Shown here: in pieces, positions 19,994 through 28,483 of the stretch
How the letters are laid out: each line of letters begins with the position of its first letter
Numbering within the stretch: the stretch's first letter is position 1
Source: Adhaeribacter_A terreus
Lineage (GTDB): Bacteria; Bacteroidota; Bacteroidia; Cytophagales; Hymenobacteraceae
DNA length: 64,000 nt
Direction of reading: 5' to 3'
Assembly (NCBI RefSeq): GCF_042657365.1
Contig: NZ_JBHSKT010000001.1
Coordinates: forward strand, 248,001 to 312,000
The notes under the pieces: model-generated
Database searches by the model: none
What the model was told of the DNA's origin: nothing
The model's input: the letters and a program-made list of their open reading frames with translations, nothing else
Translations under genes and position numbers: made by a program

Positions 19994-21426
19994 CAGGTAG
20001 AAACTAAAATATTGTCAGTCAGGTATTTAGAAAAAGCAAATAATTCCTGTTCTTCAAACGAACGGCCAATTAACTGTAAACCGATCGGAAGGTTGGTAGC
20101 GTCGGTGCCAGCCGGAACCGAGATTGCCGGTACGCCGGCCAGAGATGCCTGTACGGTAAAAATATCGGCCAGGTACATGGCTAACGGATCTTTCGCATTT
20201 TCGCCAATGCTAAAGGCCGTGGTTGGCGCGGTAGGCAGAATTAAAAAGTCGAAACGGCTCAGTAATTCGTCGGTTTTTTCTTTTATCAGGCGGCGCACTT
20301 TCTGAGCTTTGGTGTAGTAAGCATCGTAATAGCTGGCGCTCAAAACGAACGTTCCCAGCATAATGCGGCGCTGTACTTCTTCGCCAAAACCTTCGGCGCG
20401 GCTTTTCTTGTAAAGCGAATTCAGGTCAGTAGCTTCCGCGCTACGGTGGCCATATTTCACCCCGTCGAAACGCGAAAGATTCGAGCTTGCTTCGGCGGTG
20501 GTTAAAATATAATAGGTCGGCACCATGTAATCGAGGTACGGAAAATCAACCGCTTCCACACTGTGGCCTTCGGCTTTCAAAGCTTCTATGGCATTTTCCA
20601 TGGCCGCTTTTACTTCCGGCTGCAAGCCCGGGCTTTCCAGCGTATCTTTAATGTAACCGATCTTTTTCTTGCCGGAAACTTCCAGGTTTTGGCTGTAAGC
20701 CGGTACTTCGCGCTGGCTGGCAGTACTGTCAAATTCGTCGGCTCCGGCCATTACTTCCAACAGCAAAGCGGCATCTTCTACGGAGTGCGTAAGCGTGCCG
20801 ATTTGGTCGAAGGAAGAAGCGTAAGCCACCAATCCGTAGCGCGAAATGCGGGAATACGTAGGTTTTAAACCAACTACACCACAAAACGCTGCCGGCTGAC
20901 GAACAGAACCTCCGGTATCGGAACCAATGGAAGCAAAGCAAAGATCTGCCTGCACTGCCACTGCCGAACCACCCGAAGAACCACCCGGAACTTTAGAATT
21001 ATCGGCGGCATTGAGCACGTTGCCAAACGAAGAATTTTCGTTGGAAGCACCCATGGCAAATTCATCGCAGTTCTGGCGGCCAATAATGATCGCATCTTCA
21101 TCCAGAAGGCGCTGCACGGCAGTACCGGTGTATAAAGACTTGAAACCATTCAGGATCTGGCTCGAAGACTGCAACGTATGATCTTTATACGCCAGCACAT
21201 CTTTCAGCCCGATAACTATACCCGCCAGTTTACCGGCAGTGCCATTTTTTAATTTGGCATCTACGGCTTCGGCCTGAGCAAGGGCTTCGTCAGCAAAAAC
21301 TTCTAAAAAAGCATTCAGATGCGCATTGTCCTGAATGTTTTGTAAATAAAACCGGACCAGATCGCTGCAGGACGTGGTGCCTGCAGCTATATCGGTCCGG
21401 ATAGCGCGGAGTGAGCGGTAACGCAT
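19993..21426 (-). CDS. gatA: Aspartyl/glutamyl-tRNA amidotransferase subunit A
   Basis: 477 residues. The amidase signature is intact: Lys75 (IGLKDVLAY), cis-Ser150 (PGGSSGGS) and Ser174 (GSDTGGSVRQPAAFCG), with spacing identical to characterised GatA. The GatCAB complex converts Glu-tRNA(Gln) or Asp-tRNA(Asn) to the amidated forms; subunit A releases ammonia from glutamine. gatB and gatC are not nearby. It starts 4 bp after tatA and overlaps the downstream transglycosylase gene by one base. A generic amidase is the alternative, but the match along the full length favours GatA. Confidence 0.92.
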   Translation of the reverse strand: MRYRSLRAIRTDIAAGTTSCSDLVRFYLQNIQDNAHLNAFLEVFADEALAQAEAVDAKLKNGTAGKLAGIVIGLKDVLAYKDHTLQSSSQILNGFKSLYTGTAVQRLLDEDAIIIGRQNCDEFAMGASNENSSFGNVLNAADNSKVPGGSSGGSAVAVQADLCFASIGSDTGGSVRQPAAFCGVVGLKPTYSRISRYGLVAYASSFDQIGTLTHSVEDAALLLEVMAGADEFDSTASQREVPAYSQNLEVSGKKKIGYIKDTLESPGLQPEVKAAMENAIEALKAEGHSVEAVDFPYLDYMVPTYYILTTAEASSNLSRFDGVKYGHRSAEATDLNSLYKKSRAEGFGEEVQRRIMLGTFVLSASYYDAYYTKAQKVRRLIKEKTDELLSRFDFLILPTAPTTAFSIGENAKDPLAMYLADIFTVQASLAGVPAISVPAGTDATNLPIGLQLIGRSFEEQELFAFSKYLTDNILVST

Positions 21427-21430
21427 TCGC

Positions 21431-21643
21431 TTAGTTTGCTTTTGGTTCGTCTTTTACGCCGTTCTCTATTTCAGATTTAATTTCTTTGGTAGCATCTTTA
21501 AATTCGCGGATGCCGCGGCCCATGCCTCTTGCTAATTCCGGGATCTTTTTAGCACCGAACAGCAAAAGAACAATTAATAAAATTACCATGATTTCGCCGG
21601 TGCCAATATCGCCGAGGAAAGCAAAAACGGTATTTAAAGCCAT
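21431..21643 (-). CDS. tatA: Twin-arginine translocase subunit TatA
   Basis: 70 residues. One membrane helix (MVILLIVLLLFGAKKIPELA) is followed by the conserved FGAKKIPELARGMG hinge, an amphipathic helix (GIREFKDATKEIKSEI) and a charged tail. TatA oligomers form the conduit for folded proteins carrying twin-arginine signals; TatC is not in the window. It is the first gene of a three-gene minus-strand operon with gatA and the transglycosylase, with a gap of only 4 bp before gatA. Confidence 0.95.
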   Translation of the reverse strand: MALNTVFAFLGDIGTGEIMVILLIVLLLFGAKKIPELARGMGRGIREFKDATKEIKSEIENGVKDEPKAN

Positions 21644-21727
21644 AACTTACTGGTTTAAAAGTAAAAAATAAGGACTACAAAAATAGGTATTATTTCAATA
21701 CAAGACCAGAAAAGCCGATAAAGTTTA

Positions 21728-21757
21728 AAAACGGTATCATTTTCCTGAAAAAAAGTG
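21728..21757. repeat. Dispersed 30-bp intergenic repeat, forward copy
   Basis: AAAAACGGTATCATTTT, then CCTG, then AAAAAAAGT. It lies in the gap between the divergent tatA operon and the GAF-LytTR gene, one of the minority of copies that are not at a gene's 3' end. Confidence 0.7.
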
Positions 21758-21888
21758 CACAAGGTGCTTTCAGGGCTAATAACAGGCCAGGAAAAAATAT
21801 TGGACCTAAAACTATGATACTCCAAGCCAAGGCGTAACTTCGCAAAGCAGTAACCGCAGCGGCCAATTTTTCGCTATACTTAAAGATC

Positions 21889-22875
21889 ATGACAAGCCAG
21901 CCCAAACTGAACGGAACAACTACCGAAGAAAAGCAAGCCTTTGTGGGAAGTAAGATCTATGCGCAGCCGCTGCAGGAATACGCCCGCCTCGAAGCCCTTG
22001 AAAGTTACGACATTCTGGATACTGCCCCTGAAGCTGATTTTGATGACCTGACCCGCCTGGCAGCTTATATCTGTGAAACGCCCATCTCGCTTATTTCTTT
22101 AATAGATGCGCAACGGCAATGGTTTAAATCGAAACTGGGTTTAGAAGTGCCCGAAACGCCGCGCGAAATTTCTTTTTGCCAGTATGCCATTTTGCAGCCC
22201 GATGTTTTTGAAGTGGAAGATGCTACCCGCAACGAAATTTTCCGCAACAATCCGCTCGTTACCGGCGATCCGAACATTCGTTTTTATGCCGGCGCGCCTT
22301 TAATTACCCACGACGGTTTTAGTTTAGGCACGCTTTGCATCATAGATACGGTGCCGCGCAGCCTCACGGAAAAACAGAAAGATGCGCTGCAAAGCCTGGC
22401 CCGCACCGTTGTAGCCCACCTGGAATTGCGCCGTGCGCGGTTCGCCCTCGATAACGAAAAAGAAAAACTGGAAAATCTGCTGAAGCTGGCAAACGGAGCC
22501 GTAAACGATGGTTTTGTAGCCGGAAAATCAGATATCTTTGTGAAGCAGGAATCGAGGCTGGTAAAAGTGAACGCCGCTGATATTTTATGGGTGGAGGCCT
22601 TGGGCGATTACGTGAATATTCATACGCACAAAGATCGCTACACGGTTTATGCTACCATGAAAGACATGGAAACCAAACTGCCGGGCAAAGATTTTGTGCG
22701 CGTGCACCGCAAATACATTATCGGCGTAGATAAAATAAAAACCATTGAAGACGATTCGGCGGTAATAGAAAAACGCGATACCAGCAACGCCGGCCACATG
22801 ATGAACGGCCTGATGTACGTTCCGATCGGGAGTTCTTACAAAACTACTTTAATGAAACGCCTGAACCTGATCTGA
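21889..22875 (+). CDS. GAF-domain LytTR-type DNA-binding regulator
   Basis: 328 residues in two parts. Residues about 35-185 form a GAF sensor domain (LTRLAAYICETPISLISLID, then SFCQYAI and YAGAPLITHDGFSLGTLCIID). After a short helical linker, residues about 215-328 form a LytTR DNA-binding domain (ILWVEALGDYVNIHT, KDFVRVHRKYIIGVDKI). There is no receiver domain, so it is probably a one-component regulator sensing a small ligand or redox state in the cytoplasm; no kinase gene is adjacent. It is divergent from the tatA operon and stands alone. The ligand and targets cannot be read from sequence. Confidence 0.88.
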   Translation: MTSQPKLNGTTTEEKQAFVGSKIYAQPLQEYARLEALESYDILDTAPEADFDDLTRLAAYICETPISLISLIDAQRQWFKSKLGLEVPETPREISFCQYAILQPDVFEVEDATRNEIFRNNPLVTGDPNIRFYAGAPLITHDGFSLGTLCIIDTVPRSLTEKQKDALQSLARTVVAHLELRRARFALDNEKEKLENLLKLANGAVNDGFVAGKSDIFVKQESRLVKVNAADILWVEALGDYVNIHTHKDRYTVYATMKDMETKLPGKDFVRVHRKYIIGVDKIKTIEDDSAVIEKRDTSNAGHMMNGLMYVPIGSSYKTTLMKRLNLI

Positions 22876-23251
22876 TTTTCTTTTCGGGAACAGCAGGCTT
22901 AAGCTTCTACAGAATTTTGATTTTTTACCGTTTCGGAAACCCGTTTTTCAGGCGCTAACGTATAAGTTTTTGGTGGTAACAAAATGTTCGCCCTGTATAT
23001 TGTTCCGTTTATCAGCAAAATGCACCCGTTCATCGAAAAGTTAAACATTCCCCGAAATTAGAAGTTAAATTTGAAAAGAATATCGGGAAAACTTCCACAA
23101 AACACGGCTTTCCTGATTTTAAATTAGAAACATAAGTTTGTTTTCATAGCTCAGAAAGGCATCCTGCAAAGCGGGATGTTTTTTTTTGCCTTATGCTTAA
23201 CAGTTTGTGGAACGCTATTGTTTTAAGCCCAAAAAGTGCCGGGTGCAGAAA
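22876..23251. other. 376-bp gene-free region with -7-like boxes and a terminator
   Basis: Between convergent genes. It contains two TANNTTTG boxes (TAAATTTG at 23066-23073 and TAAGTTTG at 23133-23140), neither with a clear TTTG about 20 bp upstream, the plus-strand terminator at 23160-23187, and a forward repeat copy at 23211-23237 next to the end of the lipoprotein gene. No open frame of note. A short unannotated transcript ending at the terminator is possible. Confidence 0.55.
23160..23187 (+). terminator. Strong plus-strand terminator
   Basis: CATCCTGC pairs with GCGGGATG across an AAA loop (8 pairs, one T-G), followed directly by nine T. It is 285 bp downstream of the GAF-LytTR stop codon, so it may serve that gene or a small RNA. 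Confidence 0.85.
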
Positions 23252-24025
23252 TTATTCGGATTTGTAAACGTACGTTTCGGTTTTAACCGTGCCATCGCTT
23301 AGCGTCTGGATTTTTTTCACCGGAAAACCCTTGTCGTTATACTCATAAGCGTTTGTGTAAAAACTTATAACCTGCCCGGCCTGGTTTTTCATTTCCATTT
23401 TCAGCTCGTTACCAGCAAACCGTACCGGATTAATATTGGTGTTCGCAAACGGGTCCATTTTGCCATCGAAGGTTAATTCAATTTTATCCTGAAACTGTCC
23501 GTGGTCGCCGGTTCCGGTAGTTTCTACCAGGTTATTACTTTTGTAAAGATATGTCCGGCTGTTTATCAGGTAATTGTCCGGCGTTTGGTCGCTCCACCGG
23601 GTTATGTTGCCGTTGGCCTCAAAAAGATACATCCGTTTGTGATGCAGGTTAGGCGTGCCGGTAGAATCTATATAAGAGTGGAGTAACTTTTGCGGCAATG
23701 TACCGCCGTTATATACCATTTCATCCTGCTCCAGAAAACGGCCGGTACTTCCGTAAACCTGTTTAAAATGTAAATTTCCATCAGCAAAATAGCTGAAAAC
23801 ACTGGAACGTTCCAATACATTATTTCCGAAAACTTCTTCTTTAACGATCTGGTTTTCTGAATTGTAAGTGTATTTTATTTTAACCACGTCGGGCGAATGC
23901 GAAGTGGTGCGGGTAATTTCAGTTGGGTAGAGGAGTAATTCCTGGTTTGGAGTTGGGTCAGATTTTTCATTTTTGCACGAAAAGAAGGCAAACGCTAAAA
24001 ACAGGGCCGGCAGTAATTTTTTCAT
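23252..24025 (-). CDS. Lipoprotein of unknown function with YD-like repeats
   Basis: 257 residues. The N-terminus MKKLLPALFLAFAFFSCKNEK is a lipoprotein signal with the lipid-bearing Cys at 17, followed by an Asp/Pro-rich linker. The rest is made of repeated short beta elements (KIKYTYNSENQIVKEE, MYLFEANGNITRW, NAYEYNDKGFPVKK) resembling RHS/YD repeats or the DUF4595-type fold found in Bacteroidota. It stands alone between convergent and same-strand genes. No enzymatic motif is visible. It would sit on the outer membrane; any more specific role would be a guess. Confidence 0.8.
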   Translation of the reverse strand: MKKLLPALFLAFAFFSCKNEKSDPTPNQELLLYPTEITRTTSHSPDVVKIKYTYNSENQIVKEEVFGNNVLERSSVFSYFADGNLHFKQVYGSTGRFLEQDEMVYNGGTLPQKLLHSYIDSTGTPNLHHKRMYLFEANGNITRWSDQTPDNYLINSRTYLYKSNNLVETTGTGDHGQFQDKIELTFDGKMDPFANTNINPVRFAGNELKMEMKNQAGQVISFYTNAYEYNDKGFPVKKIQTLSDGTVKTETYVYKSE

Positions 24026-24137
24026 GGTTTTTTGGGAAAAGCAGGAGTAAGATTTGCATATTAAACAGCGCTGCTAACAAAATAGTATAAACCGCCGGAT
24101 AAAATTTTCTTAGGTTCTTAAGTTTTCCGAAGAGAAG

Positions 24138-24217
24138 AAAACGGTATGCTTTCAGGCCGAAAAACTCACGGAAGCAACTTGAGTAACAAAAACGCTATGC
24201 TTTTCGGGTGAAAAACT
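24138..24217. repeat. Two adjacent copies of the dispersed 30-bp repeat
   Basis: Forward copies at 24138-24166 (AAAACGGTATGCTTTC, AGGCCG, AAAAACT) and 24188-24217 (AAAAACGCTATGCTTTT, CGGGTG, AAAAACT), 21 bp apart, just past the stop codon of the EnvC-like gene. Confidence 0.75.
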
Positions 24218-24232
24218 GCCAGTAACCAACAA

Positions 24233-25513
24233 TTATTTCGGTGCCAGCCAGCTTTCCGGGTTCAGGTTGCTGCTGTTTTTCCAGATCTGGAACTGAAGTT
24301 CAGTTGTGCCTTCAGCATTCGTGTAAATTGTCCCGATCACATCTTTCCGGTTCACCATTTGCCCTTCCGAAACACTTACCGTTTTCAGTTTGGCAAATAC
24401 GGTAAAATAATCGCCGTGCTGGATCATTACAATGTTGTTCATGCCCGGCACGCTGGCCACGGTAAGCACTTTGCCATCAAAAACCGAGCGGGCCGCTTCG
24501 CCATGGCCGGTCTGAATATCGATGCCACGGTTTTCTACTACTACGCCTTTTAAAACCGGGTGTGCGTGTTTACCGAAGCGTTGCGAAATAAATCCCTTGC
24601 CAACCGGCCACAACAATCGTCCTTTATTTCCTGAAAATGAGGAAGAAAGCACGGCCATTTCCGGAGTCATGCTTACTTTGTTGGTTTCTACTTTGGTTTC
24701 GGCAGAACTGGTTTTACCGGCGCGGGCATCGGCAGCACTTTTGGCTTTGGCGGCGCGGGCAGCTCGGGCAATTTCCTCGCGCACCATATCGGCAATTAAA
24801 TTATCGAGCTTGCGCACCGATTGTTGCCGGCGGGCTACTTCGCGGCGCAGCTCTTCTTCCTGCTTGCTTAGTTTCTGCACTACCTGGTCTTGCTGACCTT
24901 TCAGGTTCAGCAGGCTTCTTTTTTCGGCGAGTTGCTTTTCCAGGGCTTTTTGTTTTTCCTGCTGCTGTTGGGTGAGCGTATTTAATTCCTGGTTCAGGTT
25001 TTTGGTAACGCGGTTTATCTGGGCTACCTGGGCTTTGCGGGCATCGGCGTACTGGCGCAGATAACGCAGGCGCATGGTAAACTGGTTAAAACTCTCGGAA
25101 GCGAACAGAAACATGAGCCGGTTATAGCTGTTGGTGGTTTTTGCCGCCGAATAGATCATAAGCGCGTATTCCGCCTTCAGTTTTTCCAGGTCCGACTGCA
25201 TGGAACTGACCAGCGTTTCGGTCTTTTTTACGTCTTTCTCGATGTAGTGCAACTCCGAACTCACGTTCCGGATCACGCCTTTCTGCACCGTAATTTTTTC
25301 TTTAATGGCATTCAGCTCGCCGAGCGAAGCTTCTTTTTTGGCGCGGGTTTGTTCCAGAATGCGGTTGGCTTCTTTAATGCGGCGCAGGTTTTCGCGTTTT
25401 TCCCGCTCCAGCGTAGCCCTGGATTTAGGTTTGCGTTGCGTGCGCTGCGCCGTAGTAGTAAGTGCCGCTACCAGTAAAAGACAGGAAAGAAGGTAAATAA
25501 AATAACGCCGCAT
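24233..25513 (-). CDS. EnvC-like murein hydrolase activator (degenerate LytM domain)
   Basis: 426 residues from the ATG at 25513; an upstream GTG at 25525 is less likely. A signal peptide ends TTTA, followed by QRTQRK. Residues about 30-255 are a long coiled coil (RENLRRIKEANRILEQTRAK onward), then an Ala-rich linker. Residues about 305-426 form a LytM/M23 fold. The zinc ligands of active M23 enzymes are absent: the HxxxD site reads NRGID and the HxH site reads QFQIW. By analogy with EnvC and NlpD, it should activate N-acetylmuramoyl amidases during division rather than cut murein itself. It is the last gene of an envelope cluster conserved in Bacteroidota (with DUF4292, TPR, nucleotidyltransferase, dut and flippase), from which it is separated here by an opposing gene. 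Confidence 0.88.
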   Translation of the reverse strand: MRRYFIYLLSCLLLVAALTTTAQRTQRKPKSRATLEREKRENLRRIKEANRILEQTRAKKEASLGELNAIKEKITVQKGVIRNVSSELHYIEKDVKKTETLVSSMQSDLEKLKAEYALMIYSAAKTTNSYNRLMFLFASESFNQFTMRLRYLRQYADARKAQVAQINRVTKNLNQELNTLTQQQQEKQKALEKQLAEKRSLLNLKGQQDQVVQKLSKQEEELRREVARRQQSVRKLDNLIADMVREEIARAARAAKAKSAADARAGKTSSAETKVETNKVSMTPEMAVLSSSFSGNKGRLLWPVGKGFISQRFGKHAHPVLKGVVVENRGIDIQTGHGEAARSVFDGKVLTVASVPGMNNIVMIQHGDYFTVFAKLKTVSVSEGQMVNRKDVIGTIYTNAEGTTELQFQIWKNSSNLNPESWLAPK

Positions 25514-25581
25514 GAAATAAACCACTCCTTTTTCAGGATTGCCAACCGCAAAGATGCGAAATACTGCAAAGAACTGCTAAT

Positions 25582-25609
25582 AAACGCTATGGTTTTGGCG
25601 GGGGAAAGT
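25582..25609. repeat. Dispersed 30-bp intergenic repeat, forward copy
   Basis: AAACGCTATGGTTTT, then GGCGGG, then GGAAAGT. It lies between the divergent EnvC-like gene and the T9SS type B gene, so it is not 3' to either. Confidence 0.65.
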
Positions 25610-25723
25610 CGGAGAGGTGAAATTTAAGACTAATAAACTGGCTATTGCAGAAATTTAAACACGAGGTAAAGCAACGGTTTGGAAGAATTTTACGACCTGT
25701 CTGTAGAGTGAAAAAATCTACCG

Positions 25724-27619
25724 ATGACTTTAAGATTCCTTCTACTGATATTATTCTGCAGTTTAACCTTAACCACAAATGGCCAGGAAAAGCAAGGCGC
25801 CAACTGGTTTATTGGTGGTAGTTATAATAATAATGGACTTCCACCTTTTCCTGGTATTCATTTAGATTTTAACCATCCAAAAATATCTGCTTCCCAATTT
25901 CTTGTTAATGATCTGGGAATAGGCGCAGTTGCTACAATTAGCGATAGAAAGGGCAAACTTTTATTTTTTACCCGAAAGGGGTATGTTGCCACTCGGGTAA
26001 AAGTAAATGATGAATATCAATTAATGCCTAATGGCAATTCCCCTTCTTTTAATCCTGATGCAGACCTCATCATGCAAAACCCACAGGATGAACAACGCTA
26101 TTATATTTTTTCAACTTGGCCCTCGAAGCACTTAGTTGTAAGAGAAGTAGATATGCGCCTAAATATTGGCTTCGGCGATGTGGTGGCAAACTCTTTAAGA
26201 GTGCTTAAAAGTGGTATTGGAATTGGTATGGCTGCCATGTTGCACGCGAATAATAAAGATTTCTGGCTTATTACTTCAGGCTTCTCCGGTGATAGTCTGT
26301 TGGCTTTCCCGGTTAATGCCGCTGGTATTGGAGTTCCGGTAGTTTCTCTTATCAATAGAAATCTCGATCCGATGAGCTGCCTCAAAAGCTCCCCCAACAG
26401 CCAAATGTTGGTTACAAGCGGAAAGCAGGGGATAGAGCTGTTTCATTTTAATAGGCAAACAGGTAGTATTGTTCCGCAGTATAGCCTTACAATTCCGGAT
26501 TCAGCCAGACAAAAAGGTTTCTCTTTTTCTTTTTCACCGAGCAGTTCGAAATTATTCGTTGGTACTACTTATAAACCATATTACCATAATTCCGCTATCG
26601 TACAGTTTGATCTGAGCTCTGGCAATTCTCAACATATCCAGCAATCGGCAGTAACACTCTTTACTGATAGCAGTAGTAGATCGAGGCGGATATGTGATAT
26701 GCAATTAGCTATTAACGGGAAAATATATATAACCCGAGGTGATCTCAATCAGGATCTTAGCGAAATCAGTTACCCTGACCAAGCCGGTTTTTCCTGTGGA
26801 TTTAAACTTCAGTCCATACCTCTTTCTGGTACAGCAATTAACCTCCCAGCCTTAAACCAAACGCTTTTCCGTAACGTCAGCAAACTGCAGGCGCAAGCTA
26901 GCAGAGACACCATTTGCTATGGCGATTCTGTGCAGCTTTCAGCGTATGGCGCCGGGGCAGAACACTTCCAATGGGAAATTGCCAACGGTTTAACTTCCCC
27001 CAATGATACACTGGCTAATCCCATAGTCCGACCTACAACTACTACAATTTACCGGGTTATTGCTTCTTCTCCGTTCCGAACCGATACGGCTTTTGTAAAA
27101 GTAGTAGTCCGGAAAAATCCTGAAATGAAATTAAATGGCCCCGAAGAAGTTCTTACTTTAGCCGAGAACCAGGAATACCGGGTTTCAGGCGCAACGCCTG
27201 GAAGCACCTTGAACTGGCAGGTTTCCGGTGGCGAAATTGTTTCCGGGCAAGGCACAAACCGCATCCGGGTAAACTGGGCCGAAGCGCGTTCCGGAACGGT
27301 AAGTATAGTTGAAAACAATAAGAACGGGTGTAATTATTCCGAAAGCCTGACCGTTAAAATTGCTGGTTCGCCGCCGCCGGTTTTCTATAACATCATTACG
27401 CCCAACGGCGACAAACTGAACGATGCTTTTGTAATCCAAAACCTGAAATGGTACGCCGAAAACGAATTAAAGATTTACAACCGCTGGGGAGTAGAAGTTT
27501 TCCGGAAGCGGAATTATAAAAATAACTGGCAAGCTGAAGAATTGAGCAGTGGCGTTTACTTTTACCGTTTCCAGGCCGGTTCGCAAACCTGGAAAGGCTG
27601 GCTCGAAGTAGTAAAGTAA
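25724..27619 (+). CDS. Secreted protein with T9SS type B (gliding motility-associated) C-terminal domain
   Basis: 631 residues. A signal peptide ends TTNG and is followed by QEKQG. Residues about 25-390 look like a beta-propeller-type repeat region (FLVNDLGIGAVATISDRKGK, DQPGFSCGFKL-like ends). Two Ig/PKD-like domains follow (about 395-545; DTICYGDSVQLSAYG, FQWEI, TTTIYRVIA). The last 80 residues are the type B sorting domain: FYNIITPNGDKLNDAFVI, LKIYNRWGVEVF and SSGVYFYRFQ. It should be exported through SprA and attached to the surface. It lies on the plus strand inside an otherwise minus-strand cluster, and its first 1 kb is visibly richer in AT than its neighbours, both hints of later insertion. 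Confidence 0.9.
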   Translation: MTLRFLLLILFCSLTLTTNGQEKQGANWFIGGSYNNNGLPPFPGIHLDFNHPKISASQFLVNDLGIGAVATISDRKGKLLFFTRKGYVATRVKVNDEYQLMPNGNSPSFNPDADLIMQNPQDEQRYYIFSTWPSKHLVVREVDMRLNIGFGDVVANSLRVLKSGIGIGMAAMLHANNKDFWLITSGFSGDSLLAFPVNAAGIGVPVVSLINRNLDPMSCLKSSPNSQMLVTSGKQGIELFHFNRQTGSIVPQYSLTIPDSARQKGFSFSFSPSSSKLFVGTTYKPYYHNSAIVQFDLSSGNSQHIQQSAVTLFTDSSSRSRRICDMQLAINGKIYITRGDLNQDLSEISYPDQAGFSCGFKLQSIPLSGTAINLPALNQTLFRNVSKLQAQASRDTICYGDSVQLSAYGAGAEHFQWEIANGLTSPNDTLANPIVRPTTTTIYRVIASSPFRTDTAFVKVVVRKNPEMKLNGPEEVLTLAENQEYRVSGATPGSTLNWQVSGGEIVSGQGTNRIRVNWAEARSGTVSIVENNKNGCNYSESLTVKIAGSPPPVFYNIITPNGDKLNDAFVIQNLKWYAENELKIYNRWGVEVFRKRNYKNNWQAEELSSGVYFYRFQAGSQTWKGWLEVVK

Positions 27620-27637
27620 TCATTAGTTTTTCAAATA

Positions 27638-27676
27638 AAAACGCTACCGTTTTACTTCAGAAAACGGTAGCGTTTT
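27638..27676. terminator. Perfect bidirectional inverted repeat built from two repeat cores
   Basis: AAAACGCTACCGTTTT and AAAACGGTAGCGTTTT are exact reverse complements separated by ACTTCAG. The structure lies between the convergent T9SS type B and DUF4292 genes and ends in T-runs on both strands, so it can serve as a terminator for both. Confidence 0.8.
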
Positions 27677-27706
27677 GTGCTTAAAAAGTCAGATCCAAAT
27701 CCGAAA

Positions 27707-28483
27707 TTACTTGCGCTGGTAATCGGCCGGCACCGAGAACGGGAATTGCATATCCGGCTCGTTGAAACTGTACTTGTTGTATTTAATAGCCACGGAAGCA
27801 GCTTTGGAATTCGGGTCCGGGTTGGAAGCGCGTTGCAGCAATACCAAAGCCGCCGTCGGGAAAAGGTTGGTGCCCTGCGTTTCAAATTCGTTGTAAGTAG
27901 CTACAATGGCGTCGCCGGTTTTTTCGTCAATCACCTGCATGCTTTTCAGTTTGCGCATTTCCACATCCAGAAACTGATTAATGAGCAGGTTGTTGCGCAA
28001 TTGCTGGATCTGCTGCATTTCGCCGCCTTTAATTTCTTTTATCGTACCCGGCTCGCCTGGTAAATAATTGCCTAAAAGCATGGCCTGAAGCATATCGAAC
28101 GAAGCCGCAATGTTATATTTCTTTTGCAGCATCGAAAAATTTCCGGCAATATATTCGCGCTGCAAACGATTCAGGATTTGAATGGTATCGGGGGTGATGC
28201 GCGCGCGGGCCGCTTCAATTCCCAGAGCCGGCACAATAGAGATCCAGATCACGCTGTCTTTTTTAATGCGGATGGTTACCGCCGAACCAATTTTTTCGTC
28301 GGGCTTTTCCAGTTGCATCCGGCCTTTGGCGCTGAAAGTCGTAAATTCGGTGTTCACCACGTTTACGGTTACATTCGGCACCGGTGCGGCCGTAGCCGAA
28401 GTTACCGGAACGGTTTCCTTTTTGCAGGCACTTCCCAGAAACGCTATCGAAATGGCCAGAAAAAGTGCTTTGCGTCTATTCAT
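27707..28483 (-). CDS. DUF4292 lipoprotein
   Basis: 258 residues from the ATG at 28483; a GTG at 28498 is possible but gives a poorer signal. The signal MNRRKALFLAISIAFLGSAC places the lipid-bearing Cys at 20. The body matches DUF4292: FTTFSAKGRMQLE, VTIRIKKDSVIWISI, PALGIEAARARITPDTI and LLLGNYLP-like segments. The LolA/LolB-like fold reported for relatives suggests a periplasmic lipoprotein-handling or outer-membrane assembly role, but this is inferred. Its start overlaps the 3' end of the TPR gene (ATGAATAG), so the two are translationally coupled. Confidence 0.88.
   Translation of the reverse strand: MNRRKALFLAISIAFLGSACKKETVPVTSATAAPVPNVTVNVVNTEFTTFSAKGRMQLEKPDEKIGSAVTIRIKKDSVIWISIVPALGIEAARARITPDTIQILNRLQREYIAGNFSMLQKKYNIAASFDMLQAMLLGNYLPGEPGTIKEIKGGEMQQIQQLRNNLLINQFLDVEMRKLKSMQVIDEKTGDAIVATYNEFETQGTNLFPTAALVLLQRASNPDPNSKAASVAIKYNKYSFNEPDMQFPFSVPADYQRK

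Noticed and set aside
21690..21905. Minus-strand 71-codon frame with hydrophobic stretches upstream of tatA
   Set aside because: It contains a 30-bp repeat copy, overlaps the start of the GAF-LytTR gene on the other strand and shows no family signature.
28436..28452. Repeat-like word AAACGCTATCGAAAT inside the DUF4292 gene
   Set aside because: It lacks the second arm and encodes a normal part of the signal peptide, so it is likely chance. The same holds for similar words at 6634, 21624, 41879 and 45871.
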